64,000 nucleotides of DNA from Pseudorasbora parva. Taxonomy: Eukaryota; Chordata; Actinopteri; Cypriniformes; Gobionidae. Of the stretch, positions 1-54,225 are shown piece after piece. A model generated the notes under the pieces. It saw only the letters and a list, made by a program, of their open reading frames with translations, was not told where the DNA came from and made no database searches. The stretch's first letter is position 1; the number at the start of each line of letters is the position of its first letter. The stretch is from NCBI RefSeq assembly GCF_024679245.1, contig NC_090185.1, positions 23,559,973-23,623,972 of the forward strand, written 5' to 3'. Made by a program: the position numbers and the translations under genes.

Positions 1-423
1 AATCTTTTTTTCCTTTTTTATTTAAAGAGATAGTTCCCCTAAAAATGAAAATTAGCCCATGATTTACTCAACCTAAAGTCATTCTAGTTGTATATGACAT
101 TTTTCTTTCAGAAGACATGTCCTGGCTTATCCAAGCTTTATAATGGCAGTGAATGGCTGTTTCTGTTTTGAAATCCATGAAAGTGCATCTATCCATCATA
201 AAAGGGCTCCACACGGCTCCAGGGGGTTAATAATATCAGGCCTTCTGAAGCGGAGTAGCGTGATTGTGTAAGAAAAGTATTCATATTTAAAGCTTTGCCA
301 ACTTTAATCTCTAATTTATGCTAACTGTCGTAGGATGCTCCAGTAAAAATATGCTAGTTCTCGTGAGAACCAATTTTTGTTTTGCTCTATCCTCTGCACT
401 TCCGCTTTCGTCGCAGGAACTTT

Positions 424-589
424 TGTTGCCTTCACGTGCTCTCTGAATTATCGCAAATACGAGGTGCCTAGGTAAAAATTGCGCATGAACGCCCTCTCAT
501 TTCAACATTTGAATGCAATGAGCTCGTAATCACGACTTCAGAAATGGGAATTATCACATTTCCGATAGCACGTGAAGGCTGCATTATGC
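424..589. repeat. Short inverted-end MITE, copy 1 (second copy at 59657-59816)
   Basis: The unit runs from TGTTGCCTTCACGTGCT to GATAGCACGTGAAGGCTGCA, so the two ends are inverted copies of each other. A close relative lies in a myosin intron at 59657-59816 and shares the core AATGAGCTCGTAATCAC-type sequence. Superfamily not recognised. Confidence 0.6.
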
Positions 590-624
590 CAGCGTCCTAG
601 GTGCGTCATACGCTGGAACGCCAG

Positions 625-2193
625 CAGGGTTGCCAGATGCCAGCAGGGTTTTCCAGCCCAAAACTTCGCGAAAAACCGCCCAAAAACCGCCCAATTTTTC
701 CTGGCTTGTTTCTCGTTTAAATACATTGAAATCATTAACAAGCTTTAAAATGACTCCTGTATCGACTAGCCTATCCGATTTCAGAAACAACATTCAGTGA
801 AATGAATGCAATGGTCCGTGTAGGCTACTACTTTTGCGTCCATTCCTTTTTCGTTTTTAACCTTGGGAAAAAATCATTAAATGGAATGGTTGTTGTATTT
901 TTATATACTATGTTGAATAACAACATTTATATCAAAACGTAGGCTATACACAAATTCCATGCGCACAAAATAAAATAACTTTTTTTGGATTTAAAAAAAA
1001 AAAGTTACGTTTTGCATTTTTATTATCTAAAAATTAACAGATTTATATAAAAAAATGTACATTTACAAATGTTCTTTTGTAAAATTATTTCCAGATAAAG
1101 ATATGATCAGTCAAATGAAACACAATAAACTTACAAATAATGATTAGGCCTACAAATTAAAAAAATATCGGAAATGTCGTCCAATTATCTAATACTAGGC
1201 TATTATTTGATGACAATACATTTGGAAAACAAAATACAGCCATTTCTGCTTTTTTTCTTTTAAACAAAAAATCAAGCTGCACCCTTTTTTAAACTACATC
1301 TTTCATTCTGAAATAAAATAATGAATGAACAAAATGTACACAGACTTTCTCTGCCTCTGTCCGTAGTCATTCTGTTGATTCCAGAAGAAAAGGCACTGCT
1401 TATGGACACTTACATTTAAAAAAAAAAATAATAATAATAATTTATATTATTTTTAATATTACTTAAGATATTTTTTTATATTATTAAATATTCTTTAAGA
1501 CAATTACCTTGCAGCCTATCTGCTAATTCTAGCTATTATTCAGTGAAAAAAGAAAAAAAAAGAAACTGCTTTTCCATATTTTATGTCTAAAAATGGAAAA
1601 CGGAATGGACAAAAAAGCATCCTCAGTCTGACTATACTCATAGACATCTATATGATGTCTATGATTATACTATTAAACTATAAGCTTATGTCACGGAAAA
1701 TAATGTGATCAACTCTTAGGCGATCAATGAGTGTTTATTGTCAATAGAAGTCGCTTGGAACAAAAGCCTAACATGAAAACATTATGGATATACAAAATAA
1801 CCCACTATAACATTTCAATTATTTCAAATACATGAAACATGCATAGTCATGGATAACATTACATGAAAATCGCGCTGACCATATTATTTAGACAACATGT
1901 GTCAGTCTTTGCAGAAGCAGAACGTTCGTGCACGGCGGCCATCTCTAGACAAAGCATGTCAGCCAAGCCAGAGCTGTAGTGTGTGTGCGAGTGAGTGAGT
2001 GAGGCTGCTGCCTGTTGAACAGAGGGTCGTAGGAAGAAGGATCTGAAGTGCCGGTGTTTCGGCTACAAAAAACCCGCCGCACTGATCCAAAACCAGCCCA
2101 ATTTTTATCCACCCGCCCAAACCTATTTTTACCCGCAAAATAGATTGCGAAACCGCCCAATTGGGCGGAAAACCGCCCAATATGGCAACCCTG
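625..2193. mobile_element. Non-autonomous hAT element with perfect 8-bp target duplication
   Basis: The element is bounded by inverted ends CAGGGTTGCCA and TGGCAACCCTG and flanked by the identical 8-bp sequence AACGCCAG at 617-624 and 2194-2201. An 8-bp duplication with CAGGG-type ends is the signature of the hAT superfamily. The subterminal regions carry many repeats of ACCGCCCAA, possible transposase-binding motifs. The interior is AT-rich with no credible transposase frame. It is inserted in the fold-back element at 22-2492 and is therefore younger than it. Confidence 0.85.
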
Positions 2194-2658
2194 AACGCCA
2201 GTCTCTCATGAACTTATCAGAAGTAAGAGATTACAGTTTGTAAAGTTTTAAATATGGATATTTTTCTTACACAAATGAATCGCTTCGCTTCAGAAGGAAT
2301 TTATTAACTCCCCATGGCTGTGTGGAGCACTTTTATGATGGATAGATGCACTTCTATCGACTTTAAAACAGAAACAGCCATTCACTCCCATTATAAAGTT
2401 TGTATTCGTCTGAAAGAAGAAAGTCATATACACCTAGGCGGAATTAAATGCTCATGGTCTAATTAAAATTTTTGGGTGAACTATCCCTTTAACTATAATA
2501 ATCATTTGACCCAAATATATATAGTTATTAAAAAGTGTGCAAACATCACTGTTGCTTACGCGCAATCAATGCATGTATGATATGTAAGTATGTATTTCAT
2601 CTAGTCTAAATAGATACTCCTCATATTCTGTGTCCTAGAATTCCTTGAATTTCATGTA

Positions 2659-4185
2659 ATGGGGGGTGTAAAGCAAGAGCAAACTGATGCTCCTGCATCT
2701 AAAGACTCTCAACACAACGACTCTGCTCAGGAGGAGGTAAGATCAGGACTTCTTCAGTAACCTTGTCTATTATTCGTCACATAATACCAGTACTTTAAAT
2801 ATGTAATTGAGTGATTGTAAAAGGTTTTGTGGTCAAGCACACTCATATTTGTCTAATACATTCTTCCCAAATTTGATTTGTATTAATTTGAGTCGATTTG
2901 TTACAGAACCAATCGACTTCACAGCCAGTAAAGAAGCGAGGCTGGCCAAAAGGGAAGAAGAGAAAGAAGGTTTTGCCAAATGGCCCCAAGGCTCCGGTTA
3001 CTGGGTATGTGCGTTTCCTGAATGAGAGACGCGAACACATCCGAGCCCTTCACCCGGATCTTCCCTTTCCGGAAATCACCAAGAGACTCGGAGCAGAATG
3101 GAGCCGTCTGGCTCCTCTTGATAAGCAGGTATTATTAATAATATATTAATGTTAATTGACTGATAAATTGTTTTCTTTTAAACTGGAATATTGAATTGAA
3201 TATCTTTCTGATGAAAATTGAATTATTTTCAGCGCTACCTAGATGAAGCTGAAAGAGACAAAATGCAGTATGCACGAGAACTCAGGGAGTACCAGAAAAG
3301 TGAAGCTTATCAGATAACATGTGCAAAAGTTCAGGACAAGAGAATAAAGAGAGGTGAAAATGTATATTTTTCATGTCTCTTGGTATTTGCCTTTTTGTGC
3401 ATTATGCTGTAATTTGCTATTTTTTGTATTTATTTTTTTACAGAAGAGGTGGCTTCTGTCATTATCAATGCCAACAGTTCAGGATCTACAGGTTTTAAGG
3501 TAAGTGTACAAACAGCCTGAATTCCTTAATATTTCCAGAACATTCCTGAAGTAGATACTTGAAAGACGTGGAAATTGTTCTTGCAACCTGGCTCATGAAG
3601 CGATTTCCTACAGAACTCGGAATTCCCAACCAGATTTGACGTCCCTATTTTCACAGAAGAATTTCTGGACCAAAACAAAGGTGAGTTTTTTGTTTTTTTT
3701 TGCTGAGCAAAACATAAACATCTACATGTTTTCTTAAAATGACTCGATTCCCAGCGCGAGAAGCAGAACTGCGGCGACTGCGCAAGGCTAACGTGGAGTT
3801 CGAAGAGCAGAATGCAGTTCTCCAGAAGCACATCTCCGACATGTTCAGTGCTAAAGAGCGTCTGGAAGCTGAGCTGGGCCAGGATGAGCTTCGCACACAG
3901 GCTCTGCAGCGCCACCTACAGGCGATCAAACAGACACTTGTCAGCAGTCTGGCCACTGTGCCCTTGCCAGGTTAGTACCATACAGTGCCCATAATATTAC
4001 TACCATGATAGATTGTTGCAATGGGATACAACTTTGTTTTTCATTTAGGCACAGGCGAGACGCCATCGATTGGAACGCTGGACTCGTACCTAAGTCGCTT
4101 GAGTAGTGCTTTAGAGAGCAGGCCTCATGAACATCGCGCCTTAGTCCTCAAGCTACAAGAGCTCTTAGCTCACCTAGACAGGTAA
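2659..4185 (+). CDS. hmg20b: High mobility group protein 20B (BRAF35), LSD1-CoREST complex subunit
   Basis: Exons: 2639-2736 (coding from ATG 2659), 2907-3128, 3233-3353, 3444-3499, 3614-3680, 3755-3970 and 4049-4185. They join in frame to 298 codons plus stop; human HMG20B has 317 residues. In order the protein has a basic patch ([13 protein letters not shown]), one HMG box ([36 protein letters not shown]), the conserved [15 protein letters not shown] segment, a long coiled coil starting [11 protein letters not shown], and a TGETPS-type tail. The family is nuclear, bends DNA and works in the LSD1-CoREST-HDAC repressor complex. [20 protein letters not shown] favours 20B over 20A. The start is uncertain: the frame stays open upstream to the acceptor at 2638, so a 5' exon could add residues (human has a longer N-terminus). 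The final codons read LDR-stop, and the stop overlaps a good donor-like sequence at 4181-4186. Confidence 0.92.
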
Positions 4186-4867
4186 CTATTGTGCGATACA
4201 ATGTACAATAAGACCATTAGTGGACAAAGTACACAAATTAAGTATTTGAGTAAAAGTACAGATACCCTAATAAATACAATATTATTCCAGTAAATGTACA
4301 AAATAACTTGTTTATTTATTAAAAGTAAAAACTACTACTTGATCAACCATGTTAATTATTTATTCTGTTCTAGCAGCTGTCAGTTAAAATTAATGCATAC
4401 ATTTAATGTATTGATCTGCAAATAAATGAACGCTTATTTTATTTAAAAAAACGTTAGTAGGTCTATCCACCCTTTTCCGGCACTTGTGATGCTTTGTACG
4501 GGTTATGGGAGTAACTTCTGTTAAACTGTAAGCAGTCAGCGCAAGGTTCACGCCATGAACACAATACATATTTTTCTTAAAAATTGCAATGCCTTTTTCT
4601 ACTTACCCTTTAACCATCAAAAATTAAAAGTATATTTAAAAGTGTAAAAGCATTAACAAATTACTACAACAGAAAATAAATGAATAACGGCAAAAGCTTG
4701 ATATATTTCTGCAACAATGTTACAGACTTGGTAAATATGAGCAAAGGCGGCTGTGAAAATAAATCTGCATTGTTTATCCTTTTGATATTCATTCCAAAAA
4801 TTTCATTGAAGTAAAAGTATTGAAAGTGTGGGGGAAATCTCATTATATTTTTTCTGTAGTTCACGTT
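4186..4867. other. hmg20b 3' flank; no gene seen
   Basis: AT-rich sequence directly after the hmg20b stop, presumably 3'UTR then intergenic DNA. AATAAA-like words occur (for example 4269-4275 and 4420-4427), but none is convincing as a polyadenylation signal. No coding exon or structured RNA recognised. Confidence 0.4.
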
Positions 4868-5510
4868 GGCCACAATTATTGGCACCCAATTACTGCAATG
4901 TCCTTTTCCCAAGATAACAGCTCTTGAGTCTTCTAATGCCTGATGAGCTTGGAGAAAACCTGACAAGAGATCATAGACCATTCCTTCATACAGAATCTCT
5001 CCAGATCCTCCATGTTGGTGCTGCTTCTCTTCAGTTCACCGCACTCATTTTCTATAGAGTTCAGGTCAGGGACTGGGATGGTCTTGGGAGAAGCTTCATT
5101 TTGTGCTCAAAGACACAAAGGTTGATTTTGATGTTTGTTTTGTATCTTTGTCCTGATGGAAGTTCCAACCACGGCCCATTATACGATTTCTAGCAGAAGC
5201 CATCAGGTTTTTGTTTTTTTATCTGTTTGTATATGATGTAGTCCATGATGCTTTGTGTCTGAACGAGATGTCCAAGACCGCCAGCATTTAACCATGGGCA
5301 TGGGTTACTTATTATCCCTGTTTGCACCAAACCCATTTGGTGGGTTTGCTGCCAAAAATCTCTTCTTTTTTTATTACATTTGACCATAGGAACCGGTCTC
5401 CAATGAAGCTTAGTCCTGTTGGACAACTGAATATTTTGTGAAACCCTCAAAACAATTTTGCTACAACCCTTTGTACATGTTAAACAATAGGATAAACAAT
5501 GCAAATTTAT
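4868..5510 (-). mobile_element. Decayed Tc1/mariner-type transposon remnant
   Basis: It begins near CCACAATTATTGGCACCC, a typical terminus of one fish Tc1-like family, and continues with sequence resembling the reverse complement of a Tc1-type element body. All frames are broken by stops and deletions, and no right-hand inverted repeat could be placed confidently. Family assignment rests on recalled similarity. Confidence 0.6.
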
Positions 5511-5699
5511 TTTTATAGCCCCCTTTGCTCATATTGGCTAAGGGTACAGAGGGCACTGTATGACTGTAGTAATCTTAGGGCTGGGACAACGCGTCGATGT
5601 CATCGATGACGTCGACGCAAAAAATACGTCGACGCAAAATATGCGCGTCGATTCGTCAGACCCAAAATAAAGATGGCGGCGCCGGAGAGTAGTAGCAAC

Positions 5700-5762
5700 C
5701 ATAGATATACATAATAAAGTATATTATGTAATTAAGTCTATTATTTATTATGTATATCTATG
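5700..5762. mobile_element. 63-bp palindromic micro-MITE with 8-bp target duplication
   Basis: Arms of about 20 bp at the two ends (CATAGATATACATAATAAA and its exact reverse complement) enclose a short AT-rich spacer. The unit is flanked on both sides by GTAGCAAC (5692-5699 and 5763-5770). It lies inside the hAT-like element at 5577-7274, so it inserted later. It is too small to encode anything and must have been mobilised in trans. Confidence 0.75.
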
Positions 5763-6954
5763 GTAGCAACACGAGTGGCTCCTCAGACTTTCAGAAGTGC
5801 AAGGCTTGCGGGTTGGCGCGCGGCGCGCACGGAGCAAGCGCTCTTATACACAGGTGCGCATGCACGCGTTTTGTTGTCACGGCTACATAAACAAATTTCT
5901 GCACACAGGAAGACAGATGTTTAAATTAAGTTACGGTACCCACATCCAGTTATGGTGTCCCGCCTTTGTTTTACTGTCTATTAAAGTCTGCCGCGTTTAA
6001 GTTACGGTGTAGCCTGTGTACTGTCATAGCCTACATGTTTTCATAATGCAGAATATTCACTCAGCGCGCTGTCAGGCAGTTTGGGGCTGCCCACTGCACG
6101 AGTGTGTGCACTCGAATGCCGTGACATCGTGAGCTCACGCATACAATCAGTAGTAACAGTTCGCAATTATATCCATATATCCTTGCTTTTCTTGTAAACC
6201 CGATAAAATCCATGGCAATGAATGTCATCGGGGATGTTTAATCCACAAGCATTCTGAGAATTATTCCTACTTGTCGTTCACATCAATCTAAAAGTTGTCC
6301 TTTTAGGCTATAGGCGATTTTCATTCAAAGATGTAAAAGTAATTGCTATGTAGCCTATTGTATCATTTTTTTGCTAGATAAAAACATTAAAAACATATAG
6401 CAATAAATAATTTCTCTGTTTAGCGTATGAATGGGCAATCCGATCCAGTCTGCGCTGTCATTAGAGTGTGATAGCCAAACTTAACCCTTGATTAACCAGC
6501 GGACACTATTTGCTATTTATCTTATTACAATCACATGCATTTTTACATGATTTGTTATTTGTTCTATTTTTTATATCTTTGCATTATATATGCAAATGTT
6601 TACTCATTAGAAATAATCTTATCTTGTTCATATAATTCAGTGTCACCTATCAACCTGTAAGTTTTGCTGCACAGCAATGAAGATACTCTTTACAAGACGT
6701 ATTGTGTCCTTAATAATGGCATCAGAATGCAGCCAAAGCACATGATGGTAATAAGAAGATGGCTATAATTAATTGTAAATCATCCAAAATAAATGCCATG
6801 ATCATTACATTTTATACAGGTGTTACTATATTGATTTTGTAAAAGGTGATCAGCAACCAAATATTGATAATATGGAAGTTACTGCCTTTTGCCTTGGCAT
6901 GACTCCACATTTTTTTGCAGACAATACAAAGGCAGAGTGCAGTAACTTCAAAAT

Positions 6955-6957
<3 letters not shown>

Positions 6958-6989
<32 letters not shown>
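6958..6989. repeat. (GT)16 microsatellite
   Basis: Uninterrupted GT dinucleotides inside the hAT-like element. Confidence 0.95.
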
Positions 6990-6991
<2 letters not shown>

Positions 6992-7606
6992 TTTGTTATG
7001 ATTTTATTGAATGCATTGTTCTTGTATAGTCTTTTACTTTGGAATTTTAAGAGCAATAAACATATATTGCAATGTTAAGGAATTAGTTTTTTTCATTCAG
7101 ATAATTAAATCAACATGTATAAATTGCTATTAGGCAATTAATGGGGAGATAATCGGTAATCGAATCGAATCGTAACCGAATCGGACAGGAAAAATTAATC
7201 GTTAGATTAATCGATGCATCGAAAAAATAATCGCTAGATTAATCGTTTAAAAAATAATCGTTTATCCCAGCCCTAGTATTAGACTATGTAACATGCGTTT
7301 CCTTAATCAAAAATGTTCTTTAACTGAAACATTGAGTGATAATAATTCAAAGTGATTTCTGTGATTGTGATAGGCAATCAAATATTATATTTACCTGCTT
7401 TAGAAACATTCCAAACACTGTTAATAGGGATTAGAAGTGAGAAGGGGAGACAATTACATTGTAACGCATCTGTATGAAAAACATGGAAAGAGATGCAAGG
7501 ATTTGGCGTGAAAAACAAGAGATTCTTGGTGCATTCCAGTGAATTATTATATTTTAAAAATTAAAGTAGAGAGAGCAGACCACAAATGTGCAGTTTATGT
7601 TGTCCT

Positions 7607-8581
7607 CAGGGCTTGACATTAACACCAGACAAATGCGGAGTGTATTTCAGAAGTGGCGTGTGACGCAGTCACTCCTAATAGCCACTTTAGTGGTTTGAAT
7701 TTTATTATAATGCATACATTTTTCGGCATCTGAAATAATAAACTATGTTCAATGTAGTGTTGTCAAAAATAAAAAAAAATTAGACATATTGATACTGAAA
7801 TACCTGAAACACTTCCAATACTCATACTCATCATCCACAGAATAGATACACAATACTAGCTGTGCTTTCTCGTGATTCGCACAGTTTTTGTGCACAAATA
7901 AAGCCACCTCTCAGTACTAAATTGAGTTCTTTTCACTGCTTGGCAAGTATTCATGTAAACACAGTCAGTTATGTTTTAAGGGAAGGTAAACAGAAAATGC
8001 ATGTATAACAGTATAATGGATCCATGTGTCAGGTCTTAAAGTAACAGCAGCCTAATTTACCTGCACTGGAAAACAAATATTGTTGGTTTAACTTAAAAAA
8101 GTAAGTAATCTGGTAAGTAACTTAATAAAATTGAGTTAATTGAAATTAAACATTTGAGTTGATACAATGAAGGAAGTTGGTTTAATAAATAGAAACTCAA
8201 AATATTATTGTATCTGAACCACATAAAAAATGTGATAAATCATGAAAATAGCTTCACTGCGTCATCACAAATAAAACACACAATTACCCAATATTCTTAC
8301 AAAATCTTTTAATAATATTTGAATAAAGGTTGTCGATTCTCAAAAATGTTCACTGTATTAACTCAAATTTTAATGTTCAATGAACTCAAAATTTTAAGGC
8401 AACCAGGTAATTTTTTTACAATGTGCTGCCAAATTATGAGAGAATATAAAAAATAACTAAAAGGCAGATTTTCCCCATAGTATCGATCAAAATTTTGGCC
8501 AGTGAAAATTCTGAGTGGCTAGTAACTTTGGAAAAACACTAGCCACAGTGGCTGGTGAGCAAACAAATTGATGTCAAGCTT
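7607..8581. mobile_element. Degenerate hAT-type element, CAGGGCTTGACATTAA ends
   Basis: The left end CAGGGCTTGACATTAAC and the right end TTGATGTCAAGCTTTA are imperfect inverted repeats. Internal tracts repeat AGTGGCTAG/TAGCCAC motifs near both ends. I could not find matching target duplications. It is probably a non-autonomous hAT relative carrying a nested AT-rich MITE (8064-8423). Confidence 0.55.
8064..8423. repeat. AT-rich inverted-end MITE nested in the hAT-type element
   Basis: The ends read GCACTGGAAAACA and TTTTACAATGTGC, imperfect inverted repeats. The body is dominated by TTAACTCAA/TTGAGTTAA-type words in both orientations. Superfamily not determined. Confidence 0.4.
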
Positions 8582-10170
8582 TAGAAAAAAGAAAATAATC
8601 AGGAAGGAAAGAAAGCAGTTACTGAAAAGAGCTCTTGCTATAGATATTCTTATGATACAATTTTATCACATTAATGGCAGAGTGGTACGTTATCCTCTTA
8701 AAGTCTGAGCATGAGAAATTACTACTTCTCAATGTTCAAGTATATTATGCTTTTAGAATGTTGTGCTGTACAAGTTTCCCAAAATAAAAATACTCTTATA
8801 AAGTACAGGTTCTTGACAAAAGTAATGGAGTAAAAAAGGCTTTGTCCACCACTGCATAAGATCTGGTAGTTATTTTTGTTTTTTTCTTCATTTTCTTCCA
8901 GTGAAAAGCTTTAAATGGTGGGATCTAAAGGTTCTACATCAGGCTGACCAAAGTTTTCAGAAGGCCTGGGACCCAATGATCTGCCTCACAAGGTGTAACA
9001 AGGGCCACACAGTTACAGTTTAATTGGATATTTTCACAAGGCTAGCTCAACCAATCAGCTAATTTGTGACACTTGATGCCGGCAGATTCTAAACATATTG
9101 ACATCGATCACCTAATGCATGACATATTTGCTGTTTTGATAATTACAGCAGCTCATGGGAAGACTAAGCCCAGAAACCATGGATTAAAGGCATGCAACTA
9201 TTGCCTTTGCTAGAATATTTTAATGAAATGTGAAGTGCAGCGTTTTACATTGGTTGACCTGAAGCCTTACTGCACAGCGCTGTGGATTGCAAGAAGCTCT
9301 TGATCATTTCTGCGGCATGATTTTTTACTCTAGGCGTTGAGTAACATTCTCAGTCATAATGTTTTTTAAATTAAATTTCCTTAAGTAATCTTAATTTTTG
9401 GTTGTATTCGTAAATCAGTTAGCATTGCAAAGGGTGATGAATTCTAGCATTAAATATATTTCATGTAAAGAGTTTACACTGCTTTAGTGATGTACTTGAA
9501 TTAGATTTTTTTTGACTGTATGACTTATTTTATTATGGGGGAAACGTGTGGTGAAAAAAGATAATAAAATCTGGTAAGAATGGCTTTACTTTCTTTTAGA
9601 TGATTATTCTTCTGTGGTTGAATCCATGTCCAGTAGAGGGTGACATTGACAACAATATAAAGAAAAGTCCTATATTCTAAAGAAAAAGGGAGTGTTCCCT
9701 TCAGCAAAATAAATATATCTCATATCCTTTGGAATTACAGTTTTGGTATATTAAATATAACATCCTTTTCGCTCTCCAGGCGTAAAAATTGAATGTAACT
9801 CTTACTGAATGCAGCTAAAACTAATAAATGTTCTCATGAAAGTAGGAAAAGTCATAAAAGGAGATAATATTATGGACGGTTAATGTCACTTTAATATAAT
9901 CTTTTTAGATAATTTATTTTAATGGAGTCTGAGACCGTCATTCATTGTTAATTTGTGTTTAACGGAAAAAAAAAGTCAGTCACACAAGTTTAGAACAACA
10001 TGGCAGTGATGAAACGATGACAATATTTAATTGTTGGGTGAACTATCCCTTTAAGTTAGTTTTTCGACCAATTAAAAACGGACATTGGAGTCTCATGGGC
10101 CCCGAAACCTTTTTTCTGACTTATTCCCATGAAAACAGCATTTCATATATTGTTTCATAAAAGGTGCACT
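8582..10170. other. Intergenic DNA between hmg20b and the unc13a promoter
   Basis: No coding exon recognised. An isolated right end of a TTAA-type fold-back element (GGGTGAACTATCCCTTTAA) lies at about 10034-10053. The remainder is AT-rich without clear structure. Confidence 0.4.
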
Positions 10171-10189
10171 TTAAAATGATAAACACTTA

Positions 10190-10627
10190 AGTACTGCTCC
10201 ACACTTCGGCTGGATTAACGCCTGGAAAAGAGTGGAGGAGAGGCGTCCGCGTGCTCTGCTGCCTGTCACAGTACTGCTCGCGTGCACGGCTTGGACCGTG
10301 ACGTCACGGTAGTAGCTATCCTCGCGGCGGCGGTGCTGAACAAGATGGCTGTGCGTCGCGTTACGAGCGGCTGAAAAAATAGCGCTAACATCACACATTG
10401 CCGGGCTAATAGCGCTTTACATCGAAAGGGGAGTTGAAAATGCCCTCGAATTGAATTATCTGAAGCAATTGGAGTAGCAGCTGTTGTTATTTTATAATTT
10501 TTTGGGTAGAGTTTGATAACGTGAAGGGGAGGTTTCTCAACACAGAAGAAATTCCATAAATCGTTTTAAAAACAGTTTTATTTTATAAAATAACTCAAAA
10601 AGGGCGCGGATAATAATAAATAAAGAG
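10190..10627 (+). promoter_or_regulatory. unc13a: Presumptive unc13a core promoter and 5'UTR (CRE, YY1-like site)
   Basis: This GC-rich, CpG-containing block stands out from AT-rich surroundings and ends at the unc13a start codon. It contains a full CRE (TGACGTCA, 10299-10306) inside a perfect 16-bp palindrome at 10295-10310, GCGGCGGCGG at about 10324-10333, and AAGATGGC, a YY1-like motif, at 10342-10349. There is no TATA box at an obvious distance, consistent with a dispersed CpG-type promoter. The transcription start is not visible from sequence alone. Confidence 0.6.

Positions 10628-54225
<43,598 letters not shown>

Larger units (their letters stand above)
22..2492. mobile_element. Fold-back (hairpin) DNA element, TTAA-type ends, host of nested insertions
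   Basis: The left end starts with TTAAAGAGATAGTTC and the right end finishes GTGAACTATCCCTTTAA, its inverse. Long inverted arms can be read: about 120-310 on the left (a stretch containing GTGCATCTATCCATCATAAA) pairs with about 2220-2420 on the right (TTTATGATGGATAGATGCAC). These ends with TTAA borders recur throughout the window. I infer a non-autonomous palindromic element, possibly of the piggyBac/Looper type because of the TTAA flanks, but no transposase is visible. A smaller repeat (424-589) and a hAT element (625-2193) sit inside it. Confidence 0.65.
5577..7274. mobile_element. hAT-like element with AGGGCTGGGA inverted ends
   Basis: The left end AGGGCTGGGACAA mirrors the right end TTATCCCAGCCCT. 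Subterminal sequence is rich in short palindromes: ATCGATGACGTCGACG on the left, repeated TTAATCG/GATTAATCG on the right. Flanking octamers are only partly alike (AGTAATCT and AGTATTAG), so the insertion is old. Near the left end an ATG at 5673 opens a short alanine/serine-rich frame later interrupted by a 63-bp palindromic insertion. The rest is AT-rich with a (GT)16 tract and no usable transposase. Confidence 0.7.

Noticed and set aside
1640..1664. Small palindrome CATAGACATC...GATGTCTATG
   Set aside because: Short AT-rich hairpins of this size are frequent here, and no flanking duplication or repeated copy was found.
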